A stretch of DNA of 64,000 bases from an uncultured Collinsella sp. (GTDB lineage Bacteria > Actinomycetota > Coriobacteriia > Coriobacteriales > Coriobacteriaceae): positions 1 to 64,000 of the forward strand of contig CAAERQ010000013.1 in NCBI GenBank assembly GCA_900758475.1, read 5' to 3'. The notes below the pieces were generated by a model that worked only from the letters and a program-made list of their open reading frames with translations, did not search any database and was not told the DNA's origin. A program made the position numbers and the translations under genes. Below are positions 27,479-35,907 of the stretch, in pieces; within the stretch, counting starts at the first letter, position 1; each line of letters begins with the position of its first letter.

Positions 27479-28864
27479 CTAGTCGATCTTGTTGTTGGTC
27501 AGACCGGCGCGGAACACGGTGGCATCGCCATCGGCCTGGCTCGGATCGTAGAGGTTCAGGGCAGCCACATACATGGCGGCAGCGGTGACCAGGTCGTCCT
27601 TGTAGGTGACCTCGTTGGGAGCGTGAGCCTGAGACTCGGCACCCGGGCCAAAGCCGACGCAGGGGATGCCATAGCGGCCCTGGATGGAAACGCAGTTCGT
27701 GGAGAAGGTCCACTTGTCGCACAGCGGACGACCGGTGCGCTTGTCCATGCTGGGCTCGCAGCCGATGCGCTCGTCACCGAACATAGCCTTATGGGCGTCG
27801 ACGAGGGCCTTGACGTGCGGAGCGGTCTCCTTGTTGATCCACGTGGGGAAGTAAGCCTCGGTCTCGTAGACCTCGCCGGTCCAGGACGGACGGTCGTACA
27901 TGTACATGGAGACCTTCACGTCGTCGCCGTACTTCTTGGCTGCCGGCAGGTTGCGGATCTCGTCCAGGCAGGACTCCCAGGTCTCGCCGGCGGTCATGCG
28001 ACGGTCGATGGAGATGGCGCAGGAGTCAGCGACAGCGCAGCGGCTGGGGCTGGTGTAGAAGATCTGGCTGACAGTGCAGGTGCCGCGGCCCAGGAAGCGG
28101 GCGTCCTCGAAGTGCTCGGGGTTGTACTTGGGGTCGAGCATCTTGACGAGGCCCTTGATGTCGGTCGACTCGTCGCAGCCGTTGTTGTTGAGGGCGCGGA
28201 CGTCGGCGATGATGTCGGCCATCTTGTAGATGGCGTTGTCGCCGCGGTCGGGAGCGGAGCCGTGGCAGGAGGTGCCGTGAACGTCGACGCGGATCTCCAT
28301 ACGGCCGCGGTGACCGCGATAGATGCCACCGTCGGTGGGCTCGGTGGAAATGACGAACTCGGGCTTAATGCCGTCCTTGTTGTAGATGTACTGCCAGCAC
28401 ATGCCGTCGCAGTCCTCTTCCTGGACGGTGCCGACGACCATGATTTTGTAGCCCTCGGGGATGAGGCCCATGTCCTTCATCATCTTGGCAGCGTAGGTAG
28501 CAGAAGCCATGCCACCCTCCTGGTCGGAGCCGCCGCGGCCGTAGATGATCTCGTCGGTCTCGTAGCCCTCATAGGGATCGGCGTCCCAGTTCTCGATGTT
28601 GCCGATGCCGACGGTGTCGATGTGAGAGTCGATGGCGATAATCTTGTCGCCCTCGCCCATAAAGCCCATAACGTTGCCCAGGCCGTCGACCTTGACCTCG
28701 TCATAGCCGAGGCTCTCCATCTCGGCCTTAATGCAGGCGACAACCTCACCCTCCTCGCAAGACTCAGAGGGATGGCTAATCATTGCGCGAAGAAAACGAG
28801 TCATATCAGCACGGTGGGACTCAGCAGCAGCCTTGATAGCGTCGAAATCGAGTTCTTTAGCCAT
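27479..28864 (-). CDS. ygeY: YgeY-type M20 family metallohydrolase
   Basis: 461 residues of the M20 peptidase/deacylase fold. Metal ligands: H81 and D83 in [10 protein letters not shown]114 in [11 protein letters not shown]149/E150 in TVQEEDCDG, with a later dimerisation domain ([15 protein letters not shown]). YgeY proteins occur with YgeX and YgeW and have been linked to selenium and purine metabolism. A carbamoyl- or acyl-amino-acid amidohydrolase role is likely, with product passed to YgeX. AAAGG precedes the ATG; 72 bases follow ygeX. Confidence 0.9.
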   Translation of the reverse strand: MAKELDFDAIKAAAESHRADMTRFLRAMISHPSESCEEGEVVACIKAEMESLGYDEVKVDGLGNVMGFMGEGDKIIAIDSHIDTVGIGNIENWDADPYEGYETDEIIYGRGGSDQEGGMASATYAAKMMKDMGLIPEGYKIMVVGTVQEEDCDGMCWQYIYNKDGIKPEFVISTEPTDGGIYRGHRGRMEIRVDVHGTSCHGSAPDRGDNAIYKMADIIADVRALNNNGCDESTDIKGLVKMLDPKYNPEHFEDARFLGRGTCTVSQIFYTSPSRCAVADSCAISIDRRMTAGETWESCLDEIRNLPAAKKYGDDVKVSMYMYDRPSWTGEVYETEAYFPTWINKETAPHVKALVDAHKAMFGDERIGCEPSMDKRTGRPLCDKWTFSTNCVSIQGRYGIPCVGFGPGAESQAHAPNEVTYKDDLVTAAAMYVAALNLYDPSQADGDATVFRAGLTNNKID

Positions 28865-28900
28865 TGTTCATAACCTTTCATACGAAGGGGTCTACCTGTG

Positions 28901-28931
28901 AGGTGGCGGAGCGATACCTATTTACTCCGCC
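28901..28931 (-). repeat. Intercistronic hairpin between ygeX and ygeY
   Basis: GGCGGAG and CTCCGCC pair across a 13-17 base loop within the 72-base gap. It matches the general pattern of a hairpin between genes of this operon. Confidence 0.5.
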
Positions 28932-28936
28932 CAGTA

Positions 28937-30151
28937 TTAGCAAGTGGGGTATTCGCCCTCCCAGACGATGCGACGGTACTGATCCGGATCGGTGTCGCCC
29001 TCGGTGGAGAAGCAGAGCACGGAGCTCGTCTTGTCCAGGCCGATGAGCTCCTTGAGCTCGGCGTACTCGGGATCGAGCATGAGGGTCTCGACCAGGCCGG
29101 TGGTCACAGCGCCGGACTCGCCGGAGATGACGCGCGGGTCACCCTTCTCGGGAGCACCCAGGGTGCGCATGCCGCGAGCGGTAACCCAGTCGGGGCAGGA
29201 CACGAAGGCGGTGGTGTGGTTGCGCAGGATATCCCAGCCCAGGATGTTGGGCTCGCCGCAGCACAGGCCGGCCATGATGGAGGGCATGTCGCCGTCCACG
29301 ATGCGCGGGTCGCCGTCGCCGGCGGCAGCGCCCTTGTACAGACAGGCGGCAGGCGCGCACTCGACCACGACAAAGGTGGGCGGGTTATCGGGATACAGGT
29401 TGGTGAAGTAGCCCACCACGGCGCCGGCGAGCGAGCCTACGCCAGCCTGGACAAAGACGTGCGTCGGGCGGTTGATGGCCATCTCACGCAGCTGCTCGGC
29501 AGCCTCGGAAGCCATGGTGCCGTAGCCCTCCATGATCCAGGACGGAATCTTCTCGTAGCCCTCCCAGGCGGTGTCCTGAACGATGACGCCGCGCTCGCAG
29601 GCATCGGCCTCGGCGGCGGCCATGCGCACGCACTCGTCGTAGTTGACCTCTTCGATGGTCACCGTGGCGCCCTCGGCGGCGATGTTATCGAAGCGGGGCT
29701 TGGTGGAACCTTTGGGCATGTGCACGACGGCCTTCTGGCCCAGCTTGTTGGCAGCCCATGCCACGCCACGGCCATGGTTGCCGTCGGTGGCGGTAAAGAA
29801 GGTAGCCTGGCCAAAGTCCTTGGCAAGCTGATCGGAGGTCAGGTAATCGAAGGTGCACTCGGCAACGTCCTTGCCAGTCTCGTCGGCAATGTAGTTGGCC
29901 ATGGCAAACGAACCGCCCAGAACCTTAAAGGCGTTGAGGCCAAAGCGATAGCTCTCGTCCTTAACGCACAGGTTGGACAGGCCCAGGCGCGCGGCCTGGC
30001 CATCCAGGCGGGCAAGCGGAGTGACGGTGTACTGGGGGAACGACTGGTGGAAGGCACGGGCCTTCTTCACGTGGCCGAGGCTCATGATTCCCAAGTGCTT
30101 GTCATCGCTCTTGGGCATCGTGTTGCCCGCCCACTGGATCTTATCGGCCAT
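28937..30151 (-). CDS. ygeX: 2,3-diaminopropionate ammonia-lyase
   Basis: 404-residue PLP enzyme that cleaves 2,3-diaminopropionate to pyruvate and two ammonia via 2-aminoacrylate. The Schiff-base lysine is K76 in GLNAFKVLGG. ATDGNHGRGV (123-127) carries the aspartate and asparagine-loop residues seen in DpaL. QAGVGSLAGAVVGYF binds the PLP phosphate. First gene of the ygeX-ygeY-ygeW-arcC operon, with AAGGAG 8 bases before the ATG. A divergent YheO-type regulator lies 277 bases upstream, and two matching palindromes lie in between. Also named dpaL. Confidence 0.95.
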   Translation of the reverse strand: MADKIQWAGNTMPKSDDKHLGIMSLGHVKKARAFHQSFPQYTVTPLARLDGQAARLGLSNLCVKDESYRFGLNAFKVLGGSFAMANYIADETGKDVAECTFDYLTSDQLAKDFGQATFFTATDGNHGRGVAWAANKLGQKAVVHMPKGSTKPRFDNIAAEGATVTIEEVNYDECVRMAAAEADACERGVIVQDTAWEGYEKIPSWIMEGYGTMASEAAEQLREMAINRPTHVFVQAGVGSLAGAVVGYFTNLYPDNPPTFVVVECAPAACLYKGAAAGDGDPRIVDGDMPSIMAGLCCGEPNILGWDILRNHTTAFVSCPDWVTARGMRTLGAPEKGDPRVISGESGAVTTGLVETLMLDPEYAELKELIGLDKTSSVLCFSTEGDTDPDQYRRIVWEGEYPTC

Positions 30152-30243
30152 ACGGTGAACTCCTTAAGTTCTCTCTTGCCGGCCCCCGCATACGCGTTTC
30201 AGCCCATTCCCATTCATGCGACTGAACTTTTATGTGGATGCCA

Positions 30244-30309
30244 AACAAAAAGTTTGTTAGCACTGTTCTATCACACTTTTTGATTGGAAAACCTAACAAA
30301 TTGTTTGTT
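30244..30309. promoter_or_regulatory. Twin operator AACAAA-N3-TTTGTT with ygeX promoter
   Basis: Two perfect palindromes with identical half-sites: 30244-30258 (spacer AAG) and 30295-30309 (spacer TTG), 51 bases centre to centre, which is close to five helical turns. On the minus strand the distal site contains a possible -35 TTGTTA, followed after 18 bases by TGTGAT as -10, so the sites bracket the likely ygeX promoter. The proximal site would lie over the start of transcription. The binding protein is probably the divergent regulator at 30429, but this is inferred. Confidence 0.65.
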
Positions 30310-30428
30310 GCCGTAATCGGTACCTTTTCGCCGACGAACGGTTACATAACGCAGCGACGCTTTCGTTATTTGCGAACAAGTGGGGTTTATGGCAAAGTGA
30401 GCCCAAACTAATTTTTAGGAAGGCACCT

Positions 30429-31082
30429 ATGACCCCCGCACAGATTGAGTTTTATAAGCGCCTTGCACACGGCCTGGCGCTCCAATTTGGCCCCAACTGC
30501 GAAGTCGTCGTCCACGACTTGGAGACCGAGGACGTGGACCACTCCATCGTAGTGATCGAAAACGGCCACGTCAGCGGGCGCAAACTGGGTGACGGCCCCA
30601 GCCATATTGTGCTTGAGTCCATGCACGAGGGCACCGCCGACGTGCACGACCGCGAGCCATACCTCACCAAAACCGCCGATGGCAAGCTGCTCAAGTCCTC
30701 GACGATCTTTATCCGCAACGACGAGGGCAAGCCCGTCGGCATTTTGGGCATTAACTTTGACATTACGCTCATGAAGGCTTTTGAGCGCTCGCTCGACGCG
30801 CTCACCGGCACGGGCGACAAGGGATACACCGAGCCCGAGCCCATCACCAAAAACATCGGCAACCTGCTCGAAGACCTGCTGCGCGAGTGCGAACAGTTTG
30901 TGGGCAAGCCTGCAGCCCTTATGACCAAAGATGAGCGCATCCGCGCCATTGGCTACCTCGACCGTCGCGGCGCCTTCCTCATTTCCAAGTCGAGCGAGCG
31001 TGCCTGCGAGTTCTTTGGCATCTCTAAGTACAGCTTCTATAGCTACCTCAACGAGGCAAAGGCTGCCGCCGGCGACAAATAG
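30429..31082 (+). CDS. YheO/DauR-type PAS-HTH transcriptional regulator, copy 1
   Basis: 217 residues. The N-terminal YheO-type PAS domain (about residues 5-125) contains CEVVVHDLE, NGHVSGRKLGDG and GILGINFDITLM. The C-terminal helix-turn-helix (about 155-215) includes DERIRAIGYLDRRGAFL and ACEFFGISKYSFYSYL. Such proteins act as repressors or activators responding to small metabolites. It is divergent from ygeX and paralogous to the regulator at 45635, which flanks the other purine operon. Likely target: the operator pair at 30244-30309. Confidence 0.88.
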   Translation: MTPAQIEFYKRLAHGLALQFGPNCEVVVHDLETEDVDHSIVVIENGHVSGRKLGDGPSHIVLESMHEGTADVHDREPYLTKTADGKLLKSSTIFIRNDEGKPVGILGINFDITLMKAFERSLDALTGTGDKGYTEPEPITKNIGNLLEDLLRECEQFVGKPAALMTKDERIRAIGYLDRRGAFLISKSSERACEFFGISKYSFYSYLNEAKAAAGDK

Positions 31083-31163
31083 TCAGCGCGCCTGCACCCC
31101 TCCCCTTTTGGGCGCGAGTTCTGGAATGCACGAATCCGAGAGTCGGCCGCAAGGCAAGTTCCA

Positions 31164-31169
31164 TATAAT
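31164..31169 (+). promoter_or_regulatory. -10 element before the 31205 gene
   Basis: Perfect TATAAT with no clear -35. Transcription would begin near 31176, inside the longest open frame, which supports the downstream start at 31205. Confidence 0.4.
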
Positions 31170-31204
31170 CGATGAATGCGAGTATTTCGAAAGGATGGAA
31201 CAAG

Positions 31205-32209
31205 ATGGGGTCGAGCAACGCATCACGCAACGGCCGCGGAGGCACCGCGCCTACCGCCAGGCATGCGAAACGCGCGTTTGACGAGGGCGAAGACGATCTG
31301 TTTGCGTTGAGCCTCGACGACGTGATGAGCGACCGCCCTTGGACCGCCGAGGAACTCATGGGCGGCGGAGCTCGCCCAACAAGTGCAAAACCCGCACCTT
31401 CCGCCACGCCCGCGCCGGCATCCGTGCCCGCGAACGACTTTGCCACCCGTCCTATCGTGCAGACAAAGCGTAAAGCCGCCCCTGCACCCCATCCTGCTAG
31501 CGATCCGTCCGAGACGGCGGCATTTCTCGCTGCAGCGGCACAGCGCCCCACGGCAGACAGCACGATTCGCTACGCTGCCCCGCAGCAGTCGGCATACACG
31601 GCTCCCGAGCCCGAGCTCGAGCCACCTGTCATGGATCTGGATGATCTTTCCAACCGCCAGTTTGCCTTTGATTCCTGGGCGGCGGCAGATCTGGACGAGA
31701 CCTCGGGCGGCATGCCGGCGCTCGACATTCCGGTAAACCCCCTGTTTGCGGCTGCCGAGGAACGCAACTCCGCATACGACAGCACCGCAGCATACGCCAA
31801 CCGCCCGTACGAACAACCTCGCGCCGGCCGCATCGAAACCGAGGATTACGGCCAAACGTCGAGCGGCTATCCTCGCGATCCGTTTGCCGCCACGCCCGCT
31901 CCCGATTACAACCAAGCGAGCGTAAAGGCAGCCTCGGCATCGTCGTATACCCACGGCACCGACGATAGGCGCACTGCCGATTACCGCGCCGAAGAAGAGC
32001 CACCGCGCTTTTCGGAGTTTTCGCAGGCGGCAAAGGTTGTCTTTATCGCCATCATCATCGCTCTGCTCGGCGTGATCGCGTTTGAGGGATTGCAGCTATT
32101 CCGCGGCCCCACCGCGTCCGAATCGGCAACGCAGAAAGCAGAGGACGACAACCAGTACCTGGACATCAACACCCTCAAGGGCGACCCTAACGACGGAGAC
32201 GACGAGTAG
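31205..32209 (+). CDS. Hypothetical single-pass membrane protein with long disordered N terminus
   Basis: 334 residues, not recognised. About 275 N-terminal residues are polar, rich in Ala, Pro, Ser, Asp and Tyr, and look disordered. One hydrophobic helix (about residues 277-299: KVVFIAIIIALLGVIAFEGL) is followed by an acidic 35-residue tail. No signal peptide is visible, so the long part is probably cytoplasmic and the tail outside. The start at 31205 has AAAGGATGG upstream; an earlier ATG at 31172 has none. It stands alone. A scaffold or cell-envelope role is possible but unsupported. Confidence 0.6.
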   Translation: MGSSNASRNGRGGTAPTARHAKRAFDEGEDDLFALSLDDVMSDRPWTAEELMGGGARPTSAKPAPSATPAPASVPANDFATRPIVQTKRKAAPAPHPASDPSETAAFLAAAAQRPTADSTIRYAAPQQSAYTAPEPELEPPVMDLDDLSNRQFAFDSWAAADLDETSGGMPALDIPVNPLFAAAEERNSAYDSTAAYANRPYEQPRAGRIETEDYGQTSSGYPRDPFAATPAPDYNQASVKAASASSYTHGTDDRRTADYRAEEEPPRFSEFSQAAKVVFIAIIIALLGVIAFEGLQLFRGPTASESATQKAEDDNQYLDINTLKGDPNDGDDE

Positions 32210-32269
32210 CGAGGGTTAGGGACGGCTGAAGCGTCCACATGCAACACCAGCTTCTACGTGCTGTTTTGT

Positions 32270-32362
32270 CATCCGGTTACACATTTCCGGATGTTGAGAC
32301 CGTCAGATTCGACACTTTTCCGTACTTTCTTACGGCCGATTTCGACACTTTTCCGGATGTTG
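32270..32362. repeat. Small cluster of TTTCCGGATGTTG / TTCGACACTTTTCCG repeats
   Basis: TTTCCGGATGTTG occurs at 32284-32296 and 32350-32362; TTCGACACTTTTCCG occurs at 32308-32322 and 32341-32355. CATCCGG and CCGGATG (32270-32293) form an inverted pair. These fill part of the 364-base gap between two unknown genes; the remainder holds the promoter described next. Function unknown. Confidence 0.6.
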
Positions 32363-32418
32363 GCCGAATAATCGCCGCGCAATCAAGCGTCGCTTGCACG
32401 TCATTTCGCAGGCGGCGC

Positions 32419-32472
32419 TTGATTTCTGTCCGCGCGTGCTGATAGACTCCATCGTGCCCGCAAGGAGCGGGC
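32419..32472 (+). promoter_or_regulatory. Promoter with immediate 5' hairpin before the 32574 gene
   Basis: TTGATT (32419-32424), an 18-base spacer and TAGACT (32443-32448). Transcription would start near 32455, exactly where a GCCCGC-AAGGA-GCGGGC hairpin (32456-32472) begins, followed by GCGTTTTA. The hairpin could cap the transcript or attenuate it. The leader to the start codon is about 120 bases. Confidence 0.5.
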
Positions 32473-32573
32473 GCGTTTTATCCAGAGTCGGGGTAGAGAG
32501 TTGGCTCCACGATCCCGACGCCAACCGGCCAAGAGGCACGGTGGCCCTGCCAACATCGATGAAAGGAGTCCGT

Positions 32574-32996
32574 ATGGACAATTTCTCTGTGCGCAGTGAG
32601 CGCAACTTCCACAACCTGGCAGCCAAGCCAAAACGAATGCATCTTCTGGACAAGCCGAGCGGCTATGCCTCGGCCATGGTCAAGAACAGTCTCCCCTATC
32701 AGATGCGCTTTACGGTGCAGGTGCTCGAGGAAGAGCTTTGTGCTGCTGGAAACCCGCATTTGTTGCAGATCAAGCTGCTCGGAGACAACTCGCGCGAGCC
32801 GTCGAGTTGGAAGCTGCTTGCAGACGGCACGTGCGTCGCGGACGGCTCGGGTGACTTTGCCCGCGAGTGCTTCTGCGAGGGCGCCGAGGTGTTCCTGGAT
32901 CTGTGTCGCAATGCCGTCGAGACTGCCGAGCTGCGCCAGTGGAGCCAGAGGGAGTATGAGCTGTTGAGTGCCGCGCGCGGGATCGCGGGGGTGTAG
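32574..32996 (+). CDS. Hypothetical small protein
   Basis: 140 residues, family not recognised. It is soluble-looking, with FTVQVLEEELCAAGNPHLLQ and a C-terminal helical part (EVFLDLCRNAVETAELRQWS) and five cysteines without a clear metal pattern. The start at 32574 has AAAGGAG 5 bases upstream. The open frame continues 60 codons further upstream, but that part overlaps the promoter and hairpin. It is convergent with the exonuclease gene. Confidence 0.6.
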   Translation: MDNFSVRSERNFHNLAAKPKRMHLLDKPSGYASAMVKNSLPYQMRFTVQVLEEELCAAGNPHLLQIKLLGDNSREPSSWKLLADGTCVADGSGDFARECFCEGAEVFLDLCRNAVETAELRQWSQREYELLSAARGIAGV

Positions 32997-33106
32997 GCAG
33001 ACAGACCAGACAGCTCGTCATACTGGTTAACACTTCGATTCAAACAGCAGGGCGAAGTCGCGCTTACAGTCCCGCTATGCCAAACCGAATGGCGTTCTCA
33101 AAAGGC

Positions 33107-33847
33107 CTACCTCCCCTCCGCTTTCAGCTTCAGCAGCAGGTCGCCCAGCTCGGGGCACTTGTTGGAAAGGCGCATCTGGGCTCGATCGCCCATCCTCCAC
33201 CGCTGGCGGATCTCCTGAGCACGCGGACTCACGCGATAGTCCCCGTCCATCACCTGCTTGAGCAACTTGGCGGTCACGCGCGCGTCGGCTAGGGCACTGT
33301 GGGCGTGACCCGTCGACTCGTCAAACTCGATGCCAAACCACGTCGCCGCGTCATTCAAAGAGACGCACTCGTGGCTGCCCACGTCCATGATCGAGGTGTA
33401 AAACGCCTGCAGATCGGCCCAGTCCGTAGGAAATGCGGCAAGGTCGATTTGCTTTGCCTGGCACTCGGTCATAAGCTGTCGACGGTCCGTCCCGCTCCAG
33501 CAAACTATCTGGGCGGAGTAGCGGCCGATCCAATCGCTGAGCCTTTTGATCACCATGTAGAGCGGGTCGGCCATCGCGGTGTCCACGGCCGATATACCTG
33601 TGAGCTCGCGGACGGGAAACGCAACGCCTTCGGTAAATTCCGTCTGCACAAACTGCGAGAACTCGCCCATAACGTTGCCGTGGTAATCGAGCTTGACGGC
33701 GCCGACCTCGATAATCTCATTGCGCAGTCCACGGCGCTGGCGCTGCTTTGGCACCGGCGCAAACTCAAAGTCCAGCACAATCTGGCGCGCAAAGTTCGTC
33801 GTGTCGATAGCCGAGATACCCGGCGTCTTTTCAGCTGACACGGTCAT
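33107..33847 (-). CDS. DEDDh family 3'-5' exonuclease
   Basis: 246 residues with the exonuclease motifs of the DnaQ superfamily: LDFEF (Exo I, DxE), the EIIEVGAVKLD strand, an Exo II region around VCWSGTDRRQL, and HAHSALADARVTAKL (Exo III, HxxxxxD). Likely a cytoplasmic RNase or DNase of the ribonuclease T/KapD-like group; the substrate cannot be told. GGAG precedes the ATG. Convergent with the hypothetical gene at 32574; 449 bases without a firm gene lie upstream. Confidence 0.8.
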   Translation of the reverse strand: MTVSAEKTPGISAIDTTNFARQIVLDFEFAPVPKQRQRRGLRNEIIEVGAVKLDYHGNVMGEFSQFVQTEFTEGVAFPVRELTGISAVDTAMADPLYMVIKRLSDWIGRYSAQIVCWSGTDRRQLMTECQAKQIDLAAFPTDWADLQAFYTSIMDVGSHECVSLNDAATWFGIEFDESTGHAHSALADARVTAKLLKQVMDGDYRVSPRAQEIRQRWRMGDRAQMRLSNKCPELGDLLLKLKAEGR

Positions 33848-33919
33848 GGCCTTTCTCCGTCAACTGCCGCTTGCTACATAGGCGGCTACATTGCCGTAAG
33901 GATAGGCGCCCGCGCGGAC

Positions 33920-34168
33920 ATGAAAGCGGGGCGCAATACCATGCGCCAAGCACACGCCATGCAGACGGCCCCAAGAGAGTCGCCCGCTCTATTCAAATGC
34001 ATGAAAAAGATTGAGGCCCGGTGACTTGAATCAGAGGTCATCCCGGGCCCATCAGAGCTCACAGAGCTCTTGGTTGCTTTGGTCTCGCTCTTCACGGCGC
34101 TTATCGAACTTTCCGAGGCACTCAAGCAGCATTCGAAGCATAACAAGTCGCTGCCATTAAGGCACTGA
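33920..34168 (+). other. TGA-interrupted small open frame in a gene-poor gap
   Basis: The gap 33848-34296 has no confident gene. On the plus strand a frame starts at 33920, meets TGA at 34022 and continues open to 34168. The second half encodes a hydrophobic/amphipathic stretch (ELLVALVSLFTALIELSEAL) followed by a basic tail, reminiscent of small holin-like or type I toxin peptides. The TGA lies inside a GC-rich hairpin (GGCCCGG/CCCGGGCC, about 34015-34050) and a second palindrome AGAGCTC-ACA-GAGCTCT follows (34054-34070). No ribosome site is convincing. It may be a decayed gene or chance. Confidence 0.25.
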
Positions 34169-34296
34169 CCTCTTGACCAAGCAACGGCGCTGCCCAGCTA
34201 TCACCCTTGGGCTGCCGTCAACTTTATTCTATCCGCGAGCATCTGGTTTACCAAATGGATTTTCGGTAAAGGAAGCACGGCACGCCCGCAAAACCA

Positions 34297-35592
34297 CTAC
34301 GCCCCAAGTGCCGCCATGGGAATCACCGCCACGCCGTCGTCGCGTGTGTAGGCAATGCTCCCCTTTCCAACCACGACCGCCAAAAACGCCGGCGTGGCAT
34401 TCTGGGCGGCAGGATTGGAGAGCACTTTCCTCTCCAGCGCCTTGAGATTTCTCGCTCCATCGTCTGCTTTCGCATCACTCAGCTTGACCTCGATGGCTCC
34501 CCAGCGCCCGTCGTGCTCAACGATCAGATCGACCTCAAGACCCTTCTCATCTCGGAAATAATGGACACTGTTGTCGACACCGCCGTAGGTGGAAAGGAAC
34601 ACGCGCACGTCGCGCAGGACGAGATTCTCAAAGAGCATCCCCAGCGTTTGCATATCGCCAAGCAGCCGCTCAGGGGTAGCCCCCAGCAACGCCGCCGCAA
34701 GTGACGGGTCACAGAAGTAGCGCTTGGGGCGCACGCGAACGCGGGCCTTCGAGCGCATGGGCGGCTCCCATCCGCACAGGTCCTCGGTCAGCTTGAGCCT
34801 GTTGAAGAGGTCCAAGTACGCAGCGATGGTCCTCTCGTCGGGGCCCGCCTCACCGTACGAGGCGTCCTTTACGAGCGTCTTGTACGTGACAGCCTGGCTC
34901 TCGTTCATGGCAAGAGCTCGCAAAAGGCCGTGTGCAAGCTCGGGCGACATGCCCTCGTCCAGCACGTTGACGTCGAGCACCGAGTGCACGTACTGGCTTG
35001 CCGTCTCTCGCGCAAGATCTTCCGAAAGCCCAAGATTTGCAGGCCAACCGCCCCTGCAGCACCAGCGGGCGACGTCATCCACCGTGCTCTCGCGACGCTG
35101 AGGGGCAAAATCCTCGCCCTTAAAGAGGCTTGCCAGTGACACGAGCGGCTCGCCGTCGCCCGACTCACACAGGGCCATGGGGCGCATTGACAGACGGGCG
35201 ATCCTACCCGTGCCGGAATGACGAACATGGCTGCGCTCCTCGCTTTTGAGCGCGGTCGAGCCCGTGAGCAAAAGTGTCCCCCGTTCGTTGCCGCTCGCGT
35301 CCACGAAACGCCGGGCGGCATCCCAAACCTCGGGCACCTCCTGCCATTCATCGACCAGGTGTGGCGCATCGCCGATGAGCGCCAGGCTTGGGTCGACCTC
35401 TGCCGCCGCACGCTGCGCAGGCTCATCGAGCCTGGAGACGCTCGCCGAGCGAGAGAGCGCCGTCCAGGTCTTGCCGCACCATTTGGGGCCGTTGATCTCC
35501 ACACAGCCAAACGCCCGCATAAGGGTGTCGAGGCGCTCCTCTATGAGCCGGGGCCTATATCCCTTTTGGGTCAATCTCTTTGGTGCATCCAC
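34297..35592 (-). CDS. ATP-binding protein with DUF4143-type C terminus
   Basis: 431-residue member of the AAA-like ATPase/DUF4143 family. YRPRLIEERLDTLMRAFG precedes the P-loop GPKWCGKT (about residues 35-42); LVDEWQEVPEVWD is the Walker B region and LLLTGSTAL the sensor-like strand. The C-terminal part (FRDEKGLEVDLIVEHDGRWG, AIEVKLSDAK) resembles the PD-(D/E)XK nuclease-like fold seen in these proteins. Function is unknown; copies are common and variable in gut Actinobacteria. The start is GTG with GAGG upstream. Four 23-bp tandem repeats lie just upstream. Confidence 0.85.
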   Translation of the reverse strand: MDAPKRLTQKGYRPRLIEERLDTLMRAFGCVEINGPKWCGKTWTALSRSASVSRLDEPAQRAAAEVDPSLALIGDAPHLVDEWQEVPEVWDAARRFVDASGNERGTLLLTGSTALKSEERSHVRHSGTGRIARLSMRPMALCESGDGEPLVSLASLFKGEDFAPQRRESTVDDVARWCCRGGWPANLGLSEDLARETASQYVHSVLDVNVLDEGMSPELAHGLLRALAMNESQAVTYKTLVKDASYGEAGPDERTIAAYLDLFNRLKLTEDLCGWEPPMRSKARVRVRPKRYFCDPSLAAALLGATPERLLGDMQTLGMLFENLVLRDVRVFLSTYGGVDNSVHYFRDEKGLEVDLIVEHDGRWGAIEVKLSDAKADDGARNLKALERKVLSNPAAQNATPAFLAVVVGKGSIAYTRDDGVAVIPMAALGA

Positions 35593-35627
35593 AGACGGCC
35601 GTCCCTCTCTATCACGCGATATGCGAA

Positions 35628-35726
35628 ATTACGCCATTCTCAATGCTGATTTTACGCTACTTTCAATGTAGTTTTTACGCCATGACAGATGTAGTTTTTA
35701 CGCCATTTTCATTGAAGGTTTTACGC
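35628..35726. repeat. Tandem 23-bp repeats before the DUF4143 ATPase gene
   Basis: Four contiguous 23-base units start at 35628, 35651, 35674 and 35697, each opening with WTTACGC, with a fifth partial unit at 35720. The tail of units 2 and 3 is ATGTAGTT. Units differ by several substitutions but never in length. The array ends 36 bases before the ATPase start codon. It resembles iterons or a multi-site operator. The rest of the 315-base gap holds the terminator at 35805. Confidence 0.85.
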
Positions 35727-35804
35727 TTGGCATCCTTAGCGCGACGCTCGCTCAACCCCTGACCACCGGATTGCCTGAATTCCGGGATGCTGCCTCCGCT
35801 CCAA

Positions 35805-35838
35805 ACAAAAGGCCCCGGCTCGCGATGGAGCCGGGGCC
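35805..35838 (-). terminator. Terminator of the permease-ssnA-ygfK-fdx-xdh operon
   Basis: On the minus strand GGCCCCGGCT and AGCCGGGGCC pair around an 8-base loop and are followed by TTTTGTTT, about 70 bases after the xanthine dehydrogenase stop codon. Confidence 0.9.
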
Positions 35839-35907
35839 AAAGGCGCAGCATATACAGTTGATGTTGAGCGCGAACAGCCCGTCAACAATGGCTGTCCGCG
35901 CCCTACC

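Noticed and set aside
33886..34146. 86-residue minus-strand frame
   Set aside because: No ribosome site, low-complexity serine-rich sequence, and no recognised motif.
33920..34168. Selenocysteine-containing small protein (in-frame TGA)
   Set aside because: The hairpin surrounds rather than follows the TGA, no ribosome site is seen, and there is no family support. Selenium genes nearby use labile selenium, not selenocysteine.
35628..35726. Possible CRISPR array upstream of the DUF4143 gene
   Set aside because: Units are contiguous with no spacers, and no cas genes are near.
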